DNA from: an uncultured Oscillospiraceae bacterium
Lineage (GTDB): Bacteria; Bacillota; Clostridia; Oscillospirales; Oscillospiraceae
Assembly: GCA_900751035.1 (NCBI GenBank)
Contig: CAADSF010000188.1
Location: forward strand, 1 to 6,043
Direction of reading: 5' to 3'
DNA: 6,043 bases
The first letter of the stretch is position 1. Every line of letters begins with the position of its first letter. The notes below the pieces were generated by a model. The model had not been told where the DNA came from. It did not search any database and was given only the letters and a program-made list of their open reading frames with translations. This document shows positions 1 to 6,043 of the stretch, in pieces. The position numbers were made by a program, and so were the translations under genes.

Positions 1-739
1 CAACAGCCAGAATGGCCATCAGCTCGGAGCCGACGGCGATGCCGAACTTGGACTCCATCATGTAGCCGTCCAGACGGCCGCCGATGCCGATGATGATGTT
101 GCGCAGGCCCTGTGCGCAGAAGTCCATGACCCAGCCCATCTCGACGCGCTTCGGGTCGATGTCGAGGCGCTTGAGGCCCTTCTTGGCCAGCCACTCGTCG
201 TTGTTGTTGCGCTCATGCTGCATACGCGCATTCAGGGCGACCATCGCCAGATTGTGCGCGTTCATGATATCGTTGATGTCGCCGGTCAGGCCGAGGGAGA
301 ACTCGGTCATCGGCATCAGAAGGGCGTTGCCGCCGCCGGCCGCAGTGCCCTTGACGTTCATGGTCGGGCCGCCGGAGGGCTGACGCAGTGCGCCGCCGAC
401 GTTCAGACCCAGCTTGCCGAGGCCTTCGATGAGGCCCAGGGAAACGGTGGACTTGCCCTCGCCGAACGGGGTCGGGGTAATGGCAGTGACTTCGATGAAC
501 TTGCCGTCGGGCTTATCCTTCAGACGCTTCATGACCTTGATGAAGTCGATCTTCGGGGTCTTGCCGTAGGGAATGATCTCATCGGGCAGCAGGCCGAGCT
601 TCTCGCGGAAATACTCCACGGGGGGCAGGTTCTTTTCTGCTTCCTCTGCGATCTGCCAGTCCTTGTACACGGTCGGGTCGAGCGTGACGCGGCCGGTCTG
701 CGGGTCTACGTACTTGCCGTCTTTGAATTCGATTGCCAT
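1..739 (-). CDS. fhs: Formate-tetrahydrofolate ligase (10-formyl-THF synthetase), N-terminal part
   Basis: Cytosolic enzyme that joins formate to tetrahydrofolate using ATP, giving 10-formyl-THF for purine synthesis, one-carbon transfer or acetogenic-type metabolism. The 246 visible codons begin MAIEFKDGKYVDP. A nucleotide-binding loop ITPTPFGEGKST lies at residues 87-98 (Lys96), followed by GGALRQPSGGPT at 115-126 and the glycine-rich block VKGTAAGGGN at 129-138, then LTGDIND near 151-157. These blocks match the order seen in Fhs. The family is usually about 550-560 residues, so a bit under half is present; the rest lies beyond the left edge. The ATG at 737-739 is preceded 8 bases upstream by AAGGAGGA (748-755), which fixes the start. 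The long charged N-terminal segment before the loop and the T and N in the glycine-rich block (G and Y in the classical signature) mark it as a divergent branch of the family. The family call is secure; the pathway role is inferred. Confidence 0.95.
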   Translation of the reverse strand, partial: MAIEFKDGKYVDPQTGRVTLDPTVYKDWQIAEEAEKNLPPVEYFREKLGLLPDEIIPYGKTPKIDFIKVMKRLKDKPDGKFIEVTAITPTPFGEGKSTVSLGLIEGLGKLGLNVGGALRQPSGGPTMNVKGTAAGGGNALLMPMTEFSLGLTGDINDIMNAHNLAMVALNARMQHERNNNDEWLAKKGLKRLDIDPKRVEMGWVMDFCAQGLRNIIIGIGGRLDGYMMESKFGIAVGSELMAILAV

Positions 740-839
740 GTAATGTATCCTCCTTGCAGGCGCGGGGCCTTAACTATCCCGTTGCCTGGTATTTTCGGCG
801 CTGCGTGTCCAGTCGTGCGCGGGTTCCGGCGCCATGTCT

Positions 840-865
840 GTAATCGATATTGTTTTATCGGTTAC
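840..865. promoter_or_regulatory. Palindrome at the predicted fhs transcription start (candidate operator)
   Basis: GTAATCGATA at 840-849 and TATCGGTTAC at 856-865 are inverted copies with one mismatch, separated by 6 bases (TTGTTT). The element begins immediately downstream of the position where the proximal fhs promoter should start transcription (about 866). Ten-base arms with a short AT-rich centre placed at a start site are typical of a dimeric repressor operator, and the GTAAYCGAT-like half resembles LacI or TetR-type sites in general style only. It could instead form a small hairpin at the 5' end of the mRNA, though in the fhs transcript the mismatch is C-A, so the pairing is imperfect. 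The regulator is unknown. Confidence 0.45.
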
Positions 866-872
866 GAAAAAA

Positions 873-901
873 AGTTTACCACGAACGCCCCCGGAAGTCA
901 A
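873..901 (-). promoter_or_regulatory. Proximal candidate promoter for fhs
   Basis: On the minus strand, TTGACT (complement of 896-901) and TAAACT (complement of 873-878) are separated by exactly 17 bases. The -35 matches the housekeeping sigma consensus at 5 of 6 positions and the -10 at 4 of 6. Transcription would start near 866, giving an mRNA leader of about 127 bases before the fhs start codon. Confidence 0.55.
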
Positions 902-921
902 TCATTCCGGCGCGCTGCGGG

Positions 922-948
922 TGTGGAAAATAGCACGAATTTTCCATA
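922..948. repeat. Inverted repeat TGGAAAAT / ATTTTCCA upstream of fhs
   Basis: TGGAAAAT at 924-931 and ATTTTCCA at 939-946 are perfect inverted copies around a 7-base centre; a T-A pair at 922/948 lies beyond a G-T pair. The element sits between the two fhs promoter candidates: downstream of the distal start (about 964) and about 20 bases upstream of the proximal -35. That position suits an activator or repressor site, or a weak AT-rich hairpin in a transcript from the distal promoter. Confidence 0.4.
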
Positions 949-970
949 TCAGAATTGTCATATTTGCCAT

Positions 971-1000
971 ATTATAAATGTGATACTTAATTTGTGGAAA
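971..1000 (-). promoter_or_regulatory. Distal candidate promoter for fhs
   Basis: On the minus strand a perfect -10 TATAAT (complement of 971-976) lies 18 bases from TTTCCA (complement of 995-1000), a 4 of 6 match to the -35 consensus. It would give a leader of about 225 bases. The surroundings are AT-rich, so a chance TATAAT is possible; the proximal candidate has the better -35. Confidence 0.35.
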
Positions 1001-1031
1001 CTAAACATATCAAAAATGGTATAATATAAAC

Positions 1032-1065
1032 AAAAAAAGCCTCCCCTGCGCACAGGGGAAGCTTT
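1032..1065 (-). terminator. Intrinsic terminator of the M32 peptidase gene
   Basis: Read on the minus strand, a 13-bp stem (1053-1065 pairing with 1036-1048, one G-U pair) with a 4-base loop at 1049-1052 is followed by a run of seven T (complement of 1032-1038, partly inside the stem). It begins 10 bases after the M32 stop codon. It should end M32 transcription and isolate fhs from it. Confidence 0.9.
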
Positions 1066-1075
1066 GGTGCGCCGC

Positions 1076-2581
1076 TTACGCCAGCTTGTAAAGCGCGGAG
1101 AATTTTTCCTCCAGATAGGTCAGGAAATAATCCGGGTTCAGGCTTTCGCCGGTGATGGCGCGAATCCATTCGTCGGGCGTTGTGATGGAGGCGATGGAGA
1201 ATACGCGCTCTTTCAGCCAGCCGCGGATGGGGAGCAGGTCGCCCTTTGCCGCGCAGGCAAAGACGTCGAAGTCCTTCTCCATCGTCCGCAGAATCTGCAC
1301 GCCGTAGGCAGAGCCCAGCGCGTAGGACGGGAAATACCCGGCGGGCATCGTCCAGTGGACGTCCTGCAAGCAGCCCTGCGCGTCGTCCGGGACGGCGACG
1401 CCGAGATAGTCCTGATATTTCTGATTCCAGAGCGCGGGAATTTCATCGACCGTGATCTCGCCGTTCATGAACGCCTTTTCCAGCTCGTAGCGGATCATAA
1501 TGTGCAGGCAGTAGGTCAGCTCGTCTGCGTCGCAGCGGTTCAGGCCCGGCGCGGCAGCGTTGACGGCCTCGTAAAGCTCGCGCTCGGAAACGTCGGCGAA
1601 CGTGCCGCCGCTCAGCTCCTGCAGCTTGGGGTAAATGAAGTGAACAAACGCCTCGCTGCGGCCGATCAGATTTTCATAGAAGCGGGAAATGCACTCGTGC
1701 ATGCCGTTCGTCATGGAGTTTGCGGCGTGCTCGCGGTAAAATTCCTCCGGCTCGTTCTGCATGAACAGCGCGTGGCCGCCCTCATGGAGCGTGGTGAAGA
1801 TATTGGAGACGAAATTGTTCTCATAATAATGCGTCGTAACGCGCACGTCTTTGGGTCCAAAGTTTGTGGTGAACGGATGCTCGGTCGTCATGAGGACAAG
1901 CGCGTCCTTGTTTAACCCCTCCAGCTCCAGCAGATACCTGGAGAACGCCTCCTGCTGCGAGATGGGGCAGGGGCGGGACATGAAATCCGTGCGGATGGGC
2001 TTGCCCTCTGCCTGAATGCGCCGCACGAGCGGGACAATCCGCGCGCGCAGCGCGTCAAAGAACGCGTCGAGCTGGCCGATGCTGCCGCCCTTTTCGGTGT
2101 CGTCCAGCAGCGCGTCGTAATACGTCGGCTTTTTGCTCTCGCGCAGATCGAGCGCCTTGTGCGTGTAGGAAATGATCTCGGCCAGCGAATCGCGGAACAG
2201 GGAAAAGTCCGCCGCCTGCTTCGCCTCCAGCCATTTGGAGTAGGCGCGGTTGTAGGCGAGGCTCATTTCGTAATTCAGCTTTGCCGGGATATTCTTTTCC
2301 TTCTCCCATGCCTCATACAGATGCTCTGCGACCTTTTTCTGCACCGGCGTCAGTCCCTCACTGTCCGCGTGAAGCTCCGCTACGAGCTGGGCATAGCGCT
2401 TTGTATGCGTGAGCCGGAAATGCCGGTCGGATAACACGGCCATATCCGCGCCCGCCTGCTCCATGCCGTCCTTCGGCGCACAGCACTGCATATCAAATTC
2501 CAGCTTGCCCACGGCGCGGGAATAGACGCTGGCCTCGTCGAGCAGTCTGCGCAGCCGGTCAAATTTCTGTTTATTTGTCAT
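1076..2581 (-). CDS. M32-family zinc metallocarboxypeptidase
   Basis: A cytosolic carboxypeptidase of the Taq/Pfu carboxypeptidase family, which removes C-terminal amino acids one at a time from peptides with broad specificity. The family's motifs appear in order: HPF at 235-237, DVRVTT at 245-250, the zinc site HEGGH at 266-270 with catalytic Glu267, the HECISR block at 295-300 whose Glu296 is the third zinc ligand, DADELTYCLHIMIRYELE at 351-368, and QDVHW...GYFPSYALG at 406-423. At 501 residues it has the normal family length. There is no signal peptide or membrane segment. The N-terminal 100 residues are helical and less conserved. The ATG at 2579-2581 has AGGAGG (2590-2595) 8 bases upstream. 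It is divergent from an M3 peptidase gene and ends in its own terminator, so it is probably monocistronic. No catalytic residue is missing. Confidence 0.96.
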   Translation of the reverse strand: MTNKQKFDRLRRLLDEASVYSRAVGKLEFDMQCCAPKDGMEQAGADMAVLSDRHFRLTHTKRYAQLVAELHADSEGLTPVQKKVAEHLYEAWEKEKNIPAKLNYEMSLAYNRAYSKWLEAKQAADFSLFRDSLAEIISYTHKALDLRESKKPTYYDALLDDTEKGGSIGQLDAFFDALRARIVPLVRRIQAEGKPIRTDFMSRPCPISQQEAFSRYLLELEGLNKDALVLMTTEHPFTTNFGPKDVRVTTHYYENNFVSNIFTTLHEGGHALFMQNEPEEFYREHAANSMTNGMHECISRFYENLIGRSEAFVHFIYPKLQELSGGTFADVSERELYEAVNAAAPGLNRCDADELTYCLHIMIRYELEKAFMNGEITVDEIPALWNQKYQDYLGVAVPDDAQGCLQDVHWTMPAGYFPSYALGSAYGVQILRTMEKDFDVFACAAKGDLLPIRGWLKERVFSIASITTPDEWIRAITGESLNPDYFLTYLEEKFSALYKLA

Positions 2582-2602
2582 AGGTTCAGCCTCCTTTTTT
2601 TC

Positions 2603-2631
2603 ATCGTATCATGATTTGTCCGCGGATGCAA
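2603..2631 (-). promoter_or_regulatory. Candidate promoter for the M32 peptidase gene
   Basis: On the minus strand TTGCAT (complement of 2626-2631) and TACGAT (complement of 2603-2608) are 17 bases apart, and a TG one base upstream of the -10 makes it an extended -10. Both hexamers are partial matches. The predicted start near 2596 would put the ribosome binding site almost at the 5' end of the mRNA, which is unusually short, so a promoter further upstream (for example TATATT within 2679-2684 on the minus strand) is a real alternative. Confidence 0.4.
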
Positions 2632-2641
2632 GACACAGGCA

Positions 2642-2671
2642 TTGCGAAACATGGGCGGGATATGCTATAAT
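2642..2671 (+). promoter_or_regulatory. Candidate promoter for the M3 oligopeptidase gene
   Basis: A perfect TATAAT at 2666-2671, extended by TG at 2663-2664, lies 18 bases after TTGCGA (2642-2647), a 4 of 6 -35 match. Transcription would start near 2678, giving a leader of about 26 bases. A second TATAAT at 2684-2689 lacks a -35 and would start transcription on top of the ribosome binding site, so it is less likely. Confidence 0.65.
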
Positions 2672-2703
2672 CCGGATAGAATATATAATGAAGGGAGATT
2701 TCC

Positions 2704-4407
2704 ATGAAATTTTCTGAAATGCCGTACGCACGGCCCGAACTGAACGAGCTGAAGCAGCAGCTGCAGGCGCTTACCGACCGGCTGAAGGCCGCGCCGGATT
2801 ACGCCGCCGCACGCGAGGCGTTCCTCGCCCAGCAGAAGCTTTCGACGCACATCGATACGCTTGCCACGCTCTCAAGCGTCCGCAACTCCATCGACACCCG
2901 CGACAAGTTCTATGACGCCGAAGAGGAATTCTGGAACGAAGCCGGGCCGGAGCTTCGCGCCTATGACGATGCGTGGACGGCGGCCATGCTGGAAAGCCCG
3001 TTCCGCAAGGAATTCGCGGCGGAATACGGCGATCTGATGTTCCTCAACGCCGAGATCGCCCGCAAAGCCTTCTCTCCTGCGATTGTTGAAGAGCTCAAGC
3101 AGGAAAACCAGCTCGTGCAGGACTACCAGAAGCTGATCGCCAGCGCACAGATCGAGTTTGAGGGCGGAACCTACACCATTTCGCAGCTGTCTCCGTTCAA
3201 GAATGACCCGGACGATGCGCGGCGTCTGGCCGCGTGGCAGGCCGAGGGCGGCTGGTACAAGGCGCACCAGCCGGAGCTGGATGAAATCTATGACAAGCTC
3301 GTGAAGCTGCGCGACGCGATGGGCCGCAAGCTGGGCTACGACGGCTATACCAAGCTCGGCTATTACCGCATGGGCCGCAACTGCTACACGAAGCAGGACG
3401 TGGAGAAGTTCCGCGCCGCCGTTATCAAATACGTCGTGCCCGTCGCGGCCTCCGTCTATGAGGCGCAGGCCAAACGCCTCGGCAAGACCTATCCCATGAC
3501 CTTTGCCGACAACGCCCTCGCCTTCCGCAGCGGCAACCCGAAGCCCTGCGGCACCCCGGACGACATTCTCGCGCAGGGCAAGCGGTTCTACGAGGCGCTT
3601 TCGCCTGAGACGGGCGAATTCTTCAACACCATGCTGGATAATGAGCTTCTCGATGTGCTCTCCACCCCCGGCAAGCGGGCCGGCGGCTACTGCACGAGCC
3701 TCGGCGACTATCATGTTCCCTTTATCTTCGCCAACTTCAACGGCACGCAGCACGACGTTGAGGTCGTGACGCATGAGGCGGGCCATGCCTTTGCCGCGTA
3801 CCTCAACCGCGGCCGCGTCCCGACCGAGACGATCTGGCCGAGCCTTGAGGGCTGCGAGGTACACTCCATGTCCATGGAATTCTTCGCCTGGCCGTGGGCC
3901 GAGGGCTTCTTTGGAAGCGACACCCGCAAGTTCCGCTACAGCCATCTGGCGGGTGCGCTGACCTTCATCCCCTACGGCACGATGGTCGACCATTTCCAGC
4001 ATATCGTCTATGAAAAGCCGGAGATGACCCCGGCGGAGCGCCATGCGGTGTGGAAGGAGCTGCTGGGCGTGTATATGCCGTGGATGAAGCTCGGCAGCGA
4101 GATCCCCTTCTACGGCGACGGCGAGGGCTGGCAGCGGCAGCTGCATATCTATGTGAACCCCTTCTATTATATCGACTACTGCCTTGCGCAGACCGTCTCG
4201 CTGCAGTTCTGGGCACGTATCCAGAAGGATTTGCCCGACGCGTGGGCACACTACATGGCCTACACCCGTCAGGGCGGCAGCCGCGTGTTCACGGAGCTTC
4301 TGAAAAACGCGGAGCTGGACAGCCCGTTTGAGGAAAGCTGCCTGCGCGGCGTGTGCGGGGAAGCCAAGGCGTGGCTCGACAGCTACGATCTGACCGGCAT
4401 CGCATAA
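2704..4407 (+). CDS. M3-family oligoendopeptidase (PepF-like)
   Basis: A cytosolic zinc endopeptidase of the thimet oligopeptidase/PepF family, which cuts short peptides internally. The zinc site HEAGH is at residues 357-361 (catalytic Glu358). The third ligand is Glu385 in CEVHSMSMEF, 28 residues after the first histidine, as in PepF; Glu392 is the second conserved acid of that block. The C-terminal block FYYIDYCLAQ at 487-496 carries the tyrosines that line the active site in this family. The 567-residue length fits the M3 oligoendopeptidase type that has EVHSMSMEFF instead of the classical PepF wording; an exact subfamily name would need a profile search. No signal peptide is present. The ATG at 2704 has AAGGGAG (2691-2697) 6 bases upstream and no earlier start competes. 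Its divergent M32 neighbour suggests a shared role in finishing peptide breakdown, for nutrition or turnover. Confidence 0.96.
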   Translation: MKFSEMPYARPELNELKQQLQALTDRLKAAPDYAAAREAFLAQQKLSTHIDTLATLSSVRNSIDTRDKFYDAEEEFWNEAGPELRAYDDAWTAAMLESPFRKEFAAEYGDLMFLNAEIARKAFSPAIVEELKQENQLVQDYQKLIASAQIEFEGGTYTISQLSPFKNDPDDARRLAAWQAEGGWYKAHQPELDEIYDKLVKLRDAMGRKLGYDGYTKLGYYRMGRNCYTKQDVEKFRAAVIKYVVPVAASVYEAQAKRLGKTYPMTFADNALAFRSGNPKPCGTPDDILAQGKRFYEALSPETGEFFNTMLDNELLDVLSTPGKRAGGYCTSLGDYHVPFIFANFNGTQHDVEVVTHEAGHAFAAYLNRGRVPTETIWPSLEGCEVHSMSMEFFAWPWAEGFFGSDTRKFRYSHLAGALTFIPYGTMVDHFQHIVYEKPEMTPAERHAVWKELLGVYMPWMKLGSEIPFYGDGEGWQRQLHIYVNPFYYIDYCLAQTVSLQFWARIQKDLPDAWAHYMAYTRQGGSRVFTELLKNAELDSPFEESCLRGVCGEAKAWLDSYDLTGIA

Positions 4408-4414
4408 GATTCGG

Positions 4415-4443
4415 TTGACAATCCGGAACAAGTACGGTATAGT
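4415..4443 (+). promoter_or_regulatory. Near-consensus promoter for the ABC transporter gene
   Basis: A perfect -35 TTGACA (4415-4420) and TATAGT (4438-4443, 5 of 6) are separated by exactly 17 bases. It starts 8 bases after the M3 stop codon. It predicts a start near 4450 and a leader of about 87 bases. It is the best promoter in the window and argues that the transporter is transcribed independently of the M3 gene. Confidence 0.8.
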
Positions 4444-4464
4444 AATTCCAGAAATATTGTTCGC

Positions 4465-4507
4465 GGCCACAAGGGCGGAATTGGCAATCCCAATTCCGCC
4501 CTCGGCC
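4465..4507 (+). promoter_or_regulatory. Strong hairpin in the ABC transporter leader
   Basis: GGGCGGAATTGG (4473-4484) and CCAATTCCGCCC (4490-4501) are a perfect 12-bp inverted repeat around a 5-base loop CAATC. An outer GGCC/GGCC pair (4465-4468 with 4504-4507) extends it across a small internal loop. It lies 15 bases into the predicted leader and ends 15 bases before the ribosome binding site. No T run follows (the next bases are TGTCTTCC), so it is a poor intrinsic terminator. It could be a 5' mRNA stabiliser, an attenuator, a protein-binding site, or a weak terminator of the M3 transcript. Which of these is not decidable from the sequence. Confidence 0.65.
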
Positions 4508-4522
4508 TGTCTTCCAAAGAAA

Positions 4523-4539
4523 GCGAGGCGAGAACCCTG
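4523..4539 (+). promoter_or_regulatory. Ribosome binding site and apparent CTG start of the ABC transporter
   Basis: GCGAGG at 4523-4528 is followed 8 bases later by CTG at 4537-4539. There is no ATG anywhere between 4408 and 4550, and no GTG or TTG in the reading frame. This purine-rich site with correct spacing is therefore what decides the start. The match to the anti-Shine-Dalgarno sequence is only moderate. Confidence 0.55.
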
Positions 4540-6043
4540 AAACAGAAGAAAAAAAGCTCCAACGGGCGGACGCTTGCGCGGCTGCTGCACGGCAGCTGGC
4601 GGTATTTTGCCGCCTGCATCGCCGCAAGCCTGCTCTTTACGCTCTGTGAGCTTGTCATTCCGCAGATCATCCGCGTGAGCGTCGACTCCCTGATCGGGCA
4701 GGCCCCGGTGAAATCCGCGGCGGCGCGGCCCATCGTCGAGGCGCTCGGCGGCGCGGCGTATCTGCGGCAGAACCTGTGGGTTCCGGCGGTTTTTATGGCG
4801 GGACTCGGCCTGCTGTCAGCCGTCATGCGCTACTGCGTGAACATCTACAGCTCCAAGGCAGGCGAAACGCTCGTCAAGACCAGCCGGGATCTTCTGTACC
4901 ACCACATCCAGCATCTGCCGTGGAAGTGGCATATGCAGAACCCTACCGGCGATATCATCCAGCGCTGCACCTCGGACGTCGAGCGCATCAAGACCTTCTT
5001 TGAAGAGCAGTTCGTCTCCGTGTTCCGCGCCGTGGCGATGATCGTGTTCGCACTCGTGTGCATGGCGCTCATGAACTGGAAGCTGGCGCTTGTACCGGCC
5101 ATCATGTTCCCGATCATCATCGTCTATTCTCTGCTGTTCCACAACTCCATCCGCGAGCGCTATACCGCCTGCGACGAATCCGAGGGCGTGCTGTCCACCA
5201 TCGCGCAGGAAAACCTGACCGGCGTGCGCGTTGTGCGCGCCTTTGGCCGCGAGGAATACGAGCGGCAGCGCTTTGAAAAGCAGAACGAGGACTATACCAC
5301 GCTCTGGGTGCGCCTGTGCCGCACGCTTTCGGACTTCTGGGCCGTCGGCGACGCGACGGCCTGCATCCAGACGATGCTCGTCGTGCTGATCGGCAGCATT
5401 CTGTGCGTGCGCGGGGAAATGACCGAGGGCGAATTCGTTTCCTTCGCCATCTACAACACCATGAGCATTTCCCCCGTGCGCCGTCTGGGCCGCGTGATCT
5501 CCGAGATGAGCAAGGCGGGCGTTTCCGTGTCCCGTATCGGCGAAATTCTGGACGCCCCCTGCGAGCAGGACAGGCCGGACGCAAAGGAGCTTCCCATGGA
5601 CGGCGATATCGTCTTTAGCCACGTCTCGTTCCGCTATGAGACGGGCCCGGACGTGCTTTCCGACGTGTCCTTCACCATTCCCGCCGGGTCGAGCTTCGGC
5701 ATTCTGGGCGGCACCGGCTCCGGCAAAAGTAGCCTGCTGCTGATGCTGTGCAGGCTTTACGCGCCGTCGGCGGGCCGCGTGACGGTCGGCGGGGCGGACC
5801 TTGCCGATATGCCTGCGGCGTGGGTGCGCGACCATGTGGGCGTCGTGCTGCAGGAGCCGTTTCTGTTCTCGCGCACGATTGAGGAGAACATCGGCATCTG
5901 CGGCGCCGACGCGCAGACCATCCGCGACGCGGCCGCCACGGCCTGCATACACGACGATATCGAACGCTTTTCAAAGGGCTATGACACCGTCGTCGGCGAG
6001 CGCGGCGTGACCCTGTCCGGCGGACAGAAGCAGCGCGTCGCCA
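4537..6043 (+). CDS. ABC exporter half-transporter (fused membrane and ATPase domains), N-terminal part
   Basis: A type I (ABCB/MdlB-like) exporter subunit of the inner membrane that pumps lipids, drugs or peptides outward using ATP; the substrate is not readable. The first 502 codons are present. A short lysine-rich start (KQKKKSS) precedes a six-helix domain, with hydrophobic segments near residues 23-43, 82-102, 158-178, 183-203, 268-290 and a weaker one near 297-317. The ATPase domain follows: aromatic A-loop near Tyr367, Walker A GGTGSGKS at 391-398 (Lys397), Q-loop Gln439, the exporter loop VGERG at 486-490 and signature LSGGQ at 493-497. Walker B, D-loop and H-loop lie beyond the right edge. 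Full members are about 570-600 residues, so roughly 80-100 are missing. Such subunits often pair with a second one encoded next door, which would be downstream. The start is an apparent CTG. The family call is firm; the exact start is less so. Confidence 0.93.
   Translation, partial: MKQKKKSSNGRTLARLLHGSWRYFAACIAASLLFTLCELVIPQIIRVSVDSLIGQAPVKSAAARPIVEALGGAAYLRQNLWVPAVFMAGLGLLSAVMRYCVNIYSSKAGETLVKTSRDLLYHHIQHLPWKWHMQNPTGDIIQRCTSDVERIKTFFEEQFVSVFRAVAMIVFALVCMALMNWKLALVPAIMFPIIIVYSLLFHNSIRERYTACDESEGVLSTIAQENLTGVRVVRAFGREEYERQRFEKQNEDYTTLWVRLCRTLSDFWAVGDATACIQTMLVVLIGSILCVRGEMTEGEFVSFAIYNTMSISPVRRLGRVISEMSKAGVSVSRIGEILDAPCEQDRPDAKELPMDGDIVFSHVSFRYETGPDVLSDVSFTIPAGSSFGILGGTGSGKSSLLLMLCRLYAPSAGRVTVGGADLADMPAAWVRDHVGVVLQEPFLFSRTIEENIGICGADAQTIRDAAATACIHDDIERFSKGYDTVVGERGVTLSGGQKQRVA

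Larger units (their letters stand above)
740..1075. other. Intergenic region between fhs and the M32 peptidase gene
   Basis: This 336-base spacer has no convincing gene on either strand. It is AT-rich from about 840 to 1035, in contrast to the GC-rich flanking genes. Read toward fhs on the minus strand it holds the M32 terminator, a distal promoter candidate, an 8-bp-arm inverted repeat, a proximal promoter candidate, a 10-bp-arm palindrome, a GC-rich leader of about 100 bases and the fhs ribosome binding site. I looked for a tetrahydrofolate riboswitch in the leader, which would fit the gene, and did not recognise its conserved elements. Confidence 0.8.

Noticed and set aside
740..866. A tetrahydrofolate or other riboswitch in the fhs leader.
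   Set aside because: The leader has a weak long-range GGCGC/GCGCC pairing (797-801 with 829-833) but I recognise none of the conserved cores of known riboswitch classes.
834..977. A possible small plus-strand protein of about 47 residues in the fhs upstream spacer.
   Set aside because: No ribosome binding site precedes the ATG, and it runs through the predicted promoter and both inverted repeats, so regulatory DNA is the better explanation.
1064..1915. A 283-codon plus-strand open frame opposite the M32 gene.
   Set aside because: It is antisense to a firmly identified gene, overlaps the terminator hairpin, lacks a ribosome binding site and has no family motif.
4405..4539. The M3 gene and the ABC transporter are in the same frame with only the TAA at 4405-4407 between them, hinting at readthrough fusion.
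   Set aside because: The intervening codons cover a near-consensus promoter, a perfect hairpin and a ribosome binding site, and a cytosolic peptidase fused to this exporter has no known precedent; a one in three coincidence of frame explains it.
2872..4590. A 572-codon open frame on the minus strand, opposite the M3 oligopeptidase gene.
   Set aside because: It lies antisense to a gene with clear zinc motifs, has a low-complexity Ala/Val/Arg/Gly/Leu-rich composition with no recognisable motif, and is the expected by-product of GC-rich codon usage.
4816..5952. A 378-codon minus-strand open frame opposite the ABC transporter.
   Set aside because: It is His/Ala/Arg/Asp-rich antisense of a conserved transporter and no domain is recognisable.

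Overview
The window looks like chromosomal DNA from a GC-rich, low-GC-lineage (Firmicutes) anaerobe, most likely a gut Clostridia of the Oscillospiraceae/Ruminococcaceae type. The basis is strong AAGGAGG-type ribosome binding sites, GC-rich genes separated by AT-rich spacers, and the sequence style of the formate-tetrahydrofolate ligase. The taxonomic call is inference from recognised protein style, not a search.

Layout, left to right: (1) 1-739, minus strand, the N-terminal 246 codons of formate-tetrahydrofolate ligase (fhs), running off the left edge. (2) 740-1075, a 336-base spacer holding the fhs ribosome binding site, two candidate fhs promoters, two inverted repeats that could be operators, and the intrinsic terminator of the next gene. 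(3) 1076-2581, minus strand, a complete 501-residue M32-family metallocarboxypeptidase. (4) 2582-2703, a short divergent promoter region. (5) 2704-4407, plus strand, a complete 567-residue M3-family oligoendopeptidase. (6) 4408-4536, a leader with a near-consensus promoter and a very strong hairpin. (7) 4537-6043, plus strand, the first 502 codons of an ABC exporter half-transporter with fused membrane and ATPase domains, cut at the right edge just after its LSGGQ signature.

The two peptidases are transcribed divergently. Both are cytosolic zinc enzymes by their motifs: the M3 enzyme cuts oligopeptides internally and the M32 enzyme trims C-terminal residues, so together they could carry peptides to free amino acids. 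fhs feeds formate into the one-carbon folate pool and is separated from the M32 gene by a terminator, so it is its own transcription unit. The ABC gene has its own promoter and is probably not part of a peptidase operon.

No clearly new system is visible; there are no mobile elements, CRISPR arrays, tRNA or rRNA genes. The points most worth a second look are the apparent CTG start codon of the ABC transporter, the hairpin in its leader, and the palindrome at the predicted fhs transcription start.
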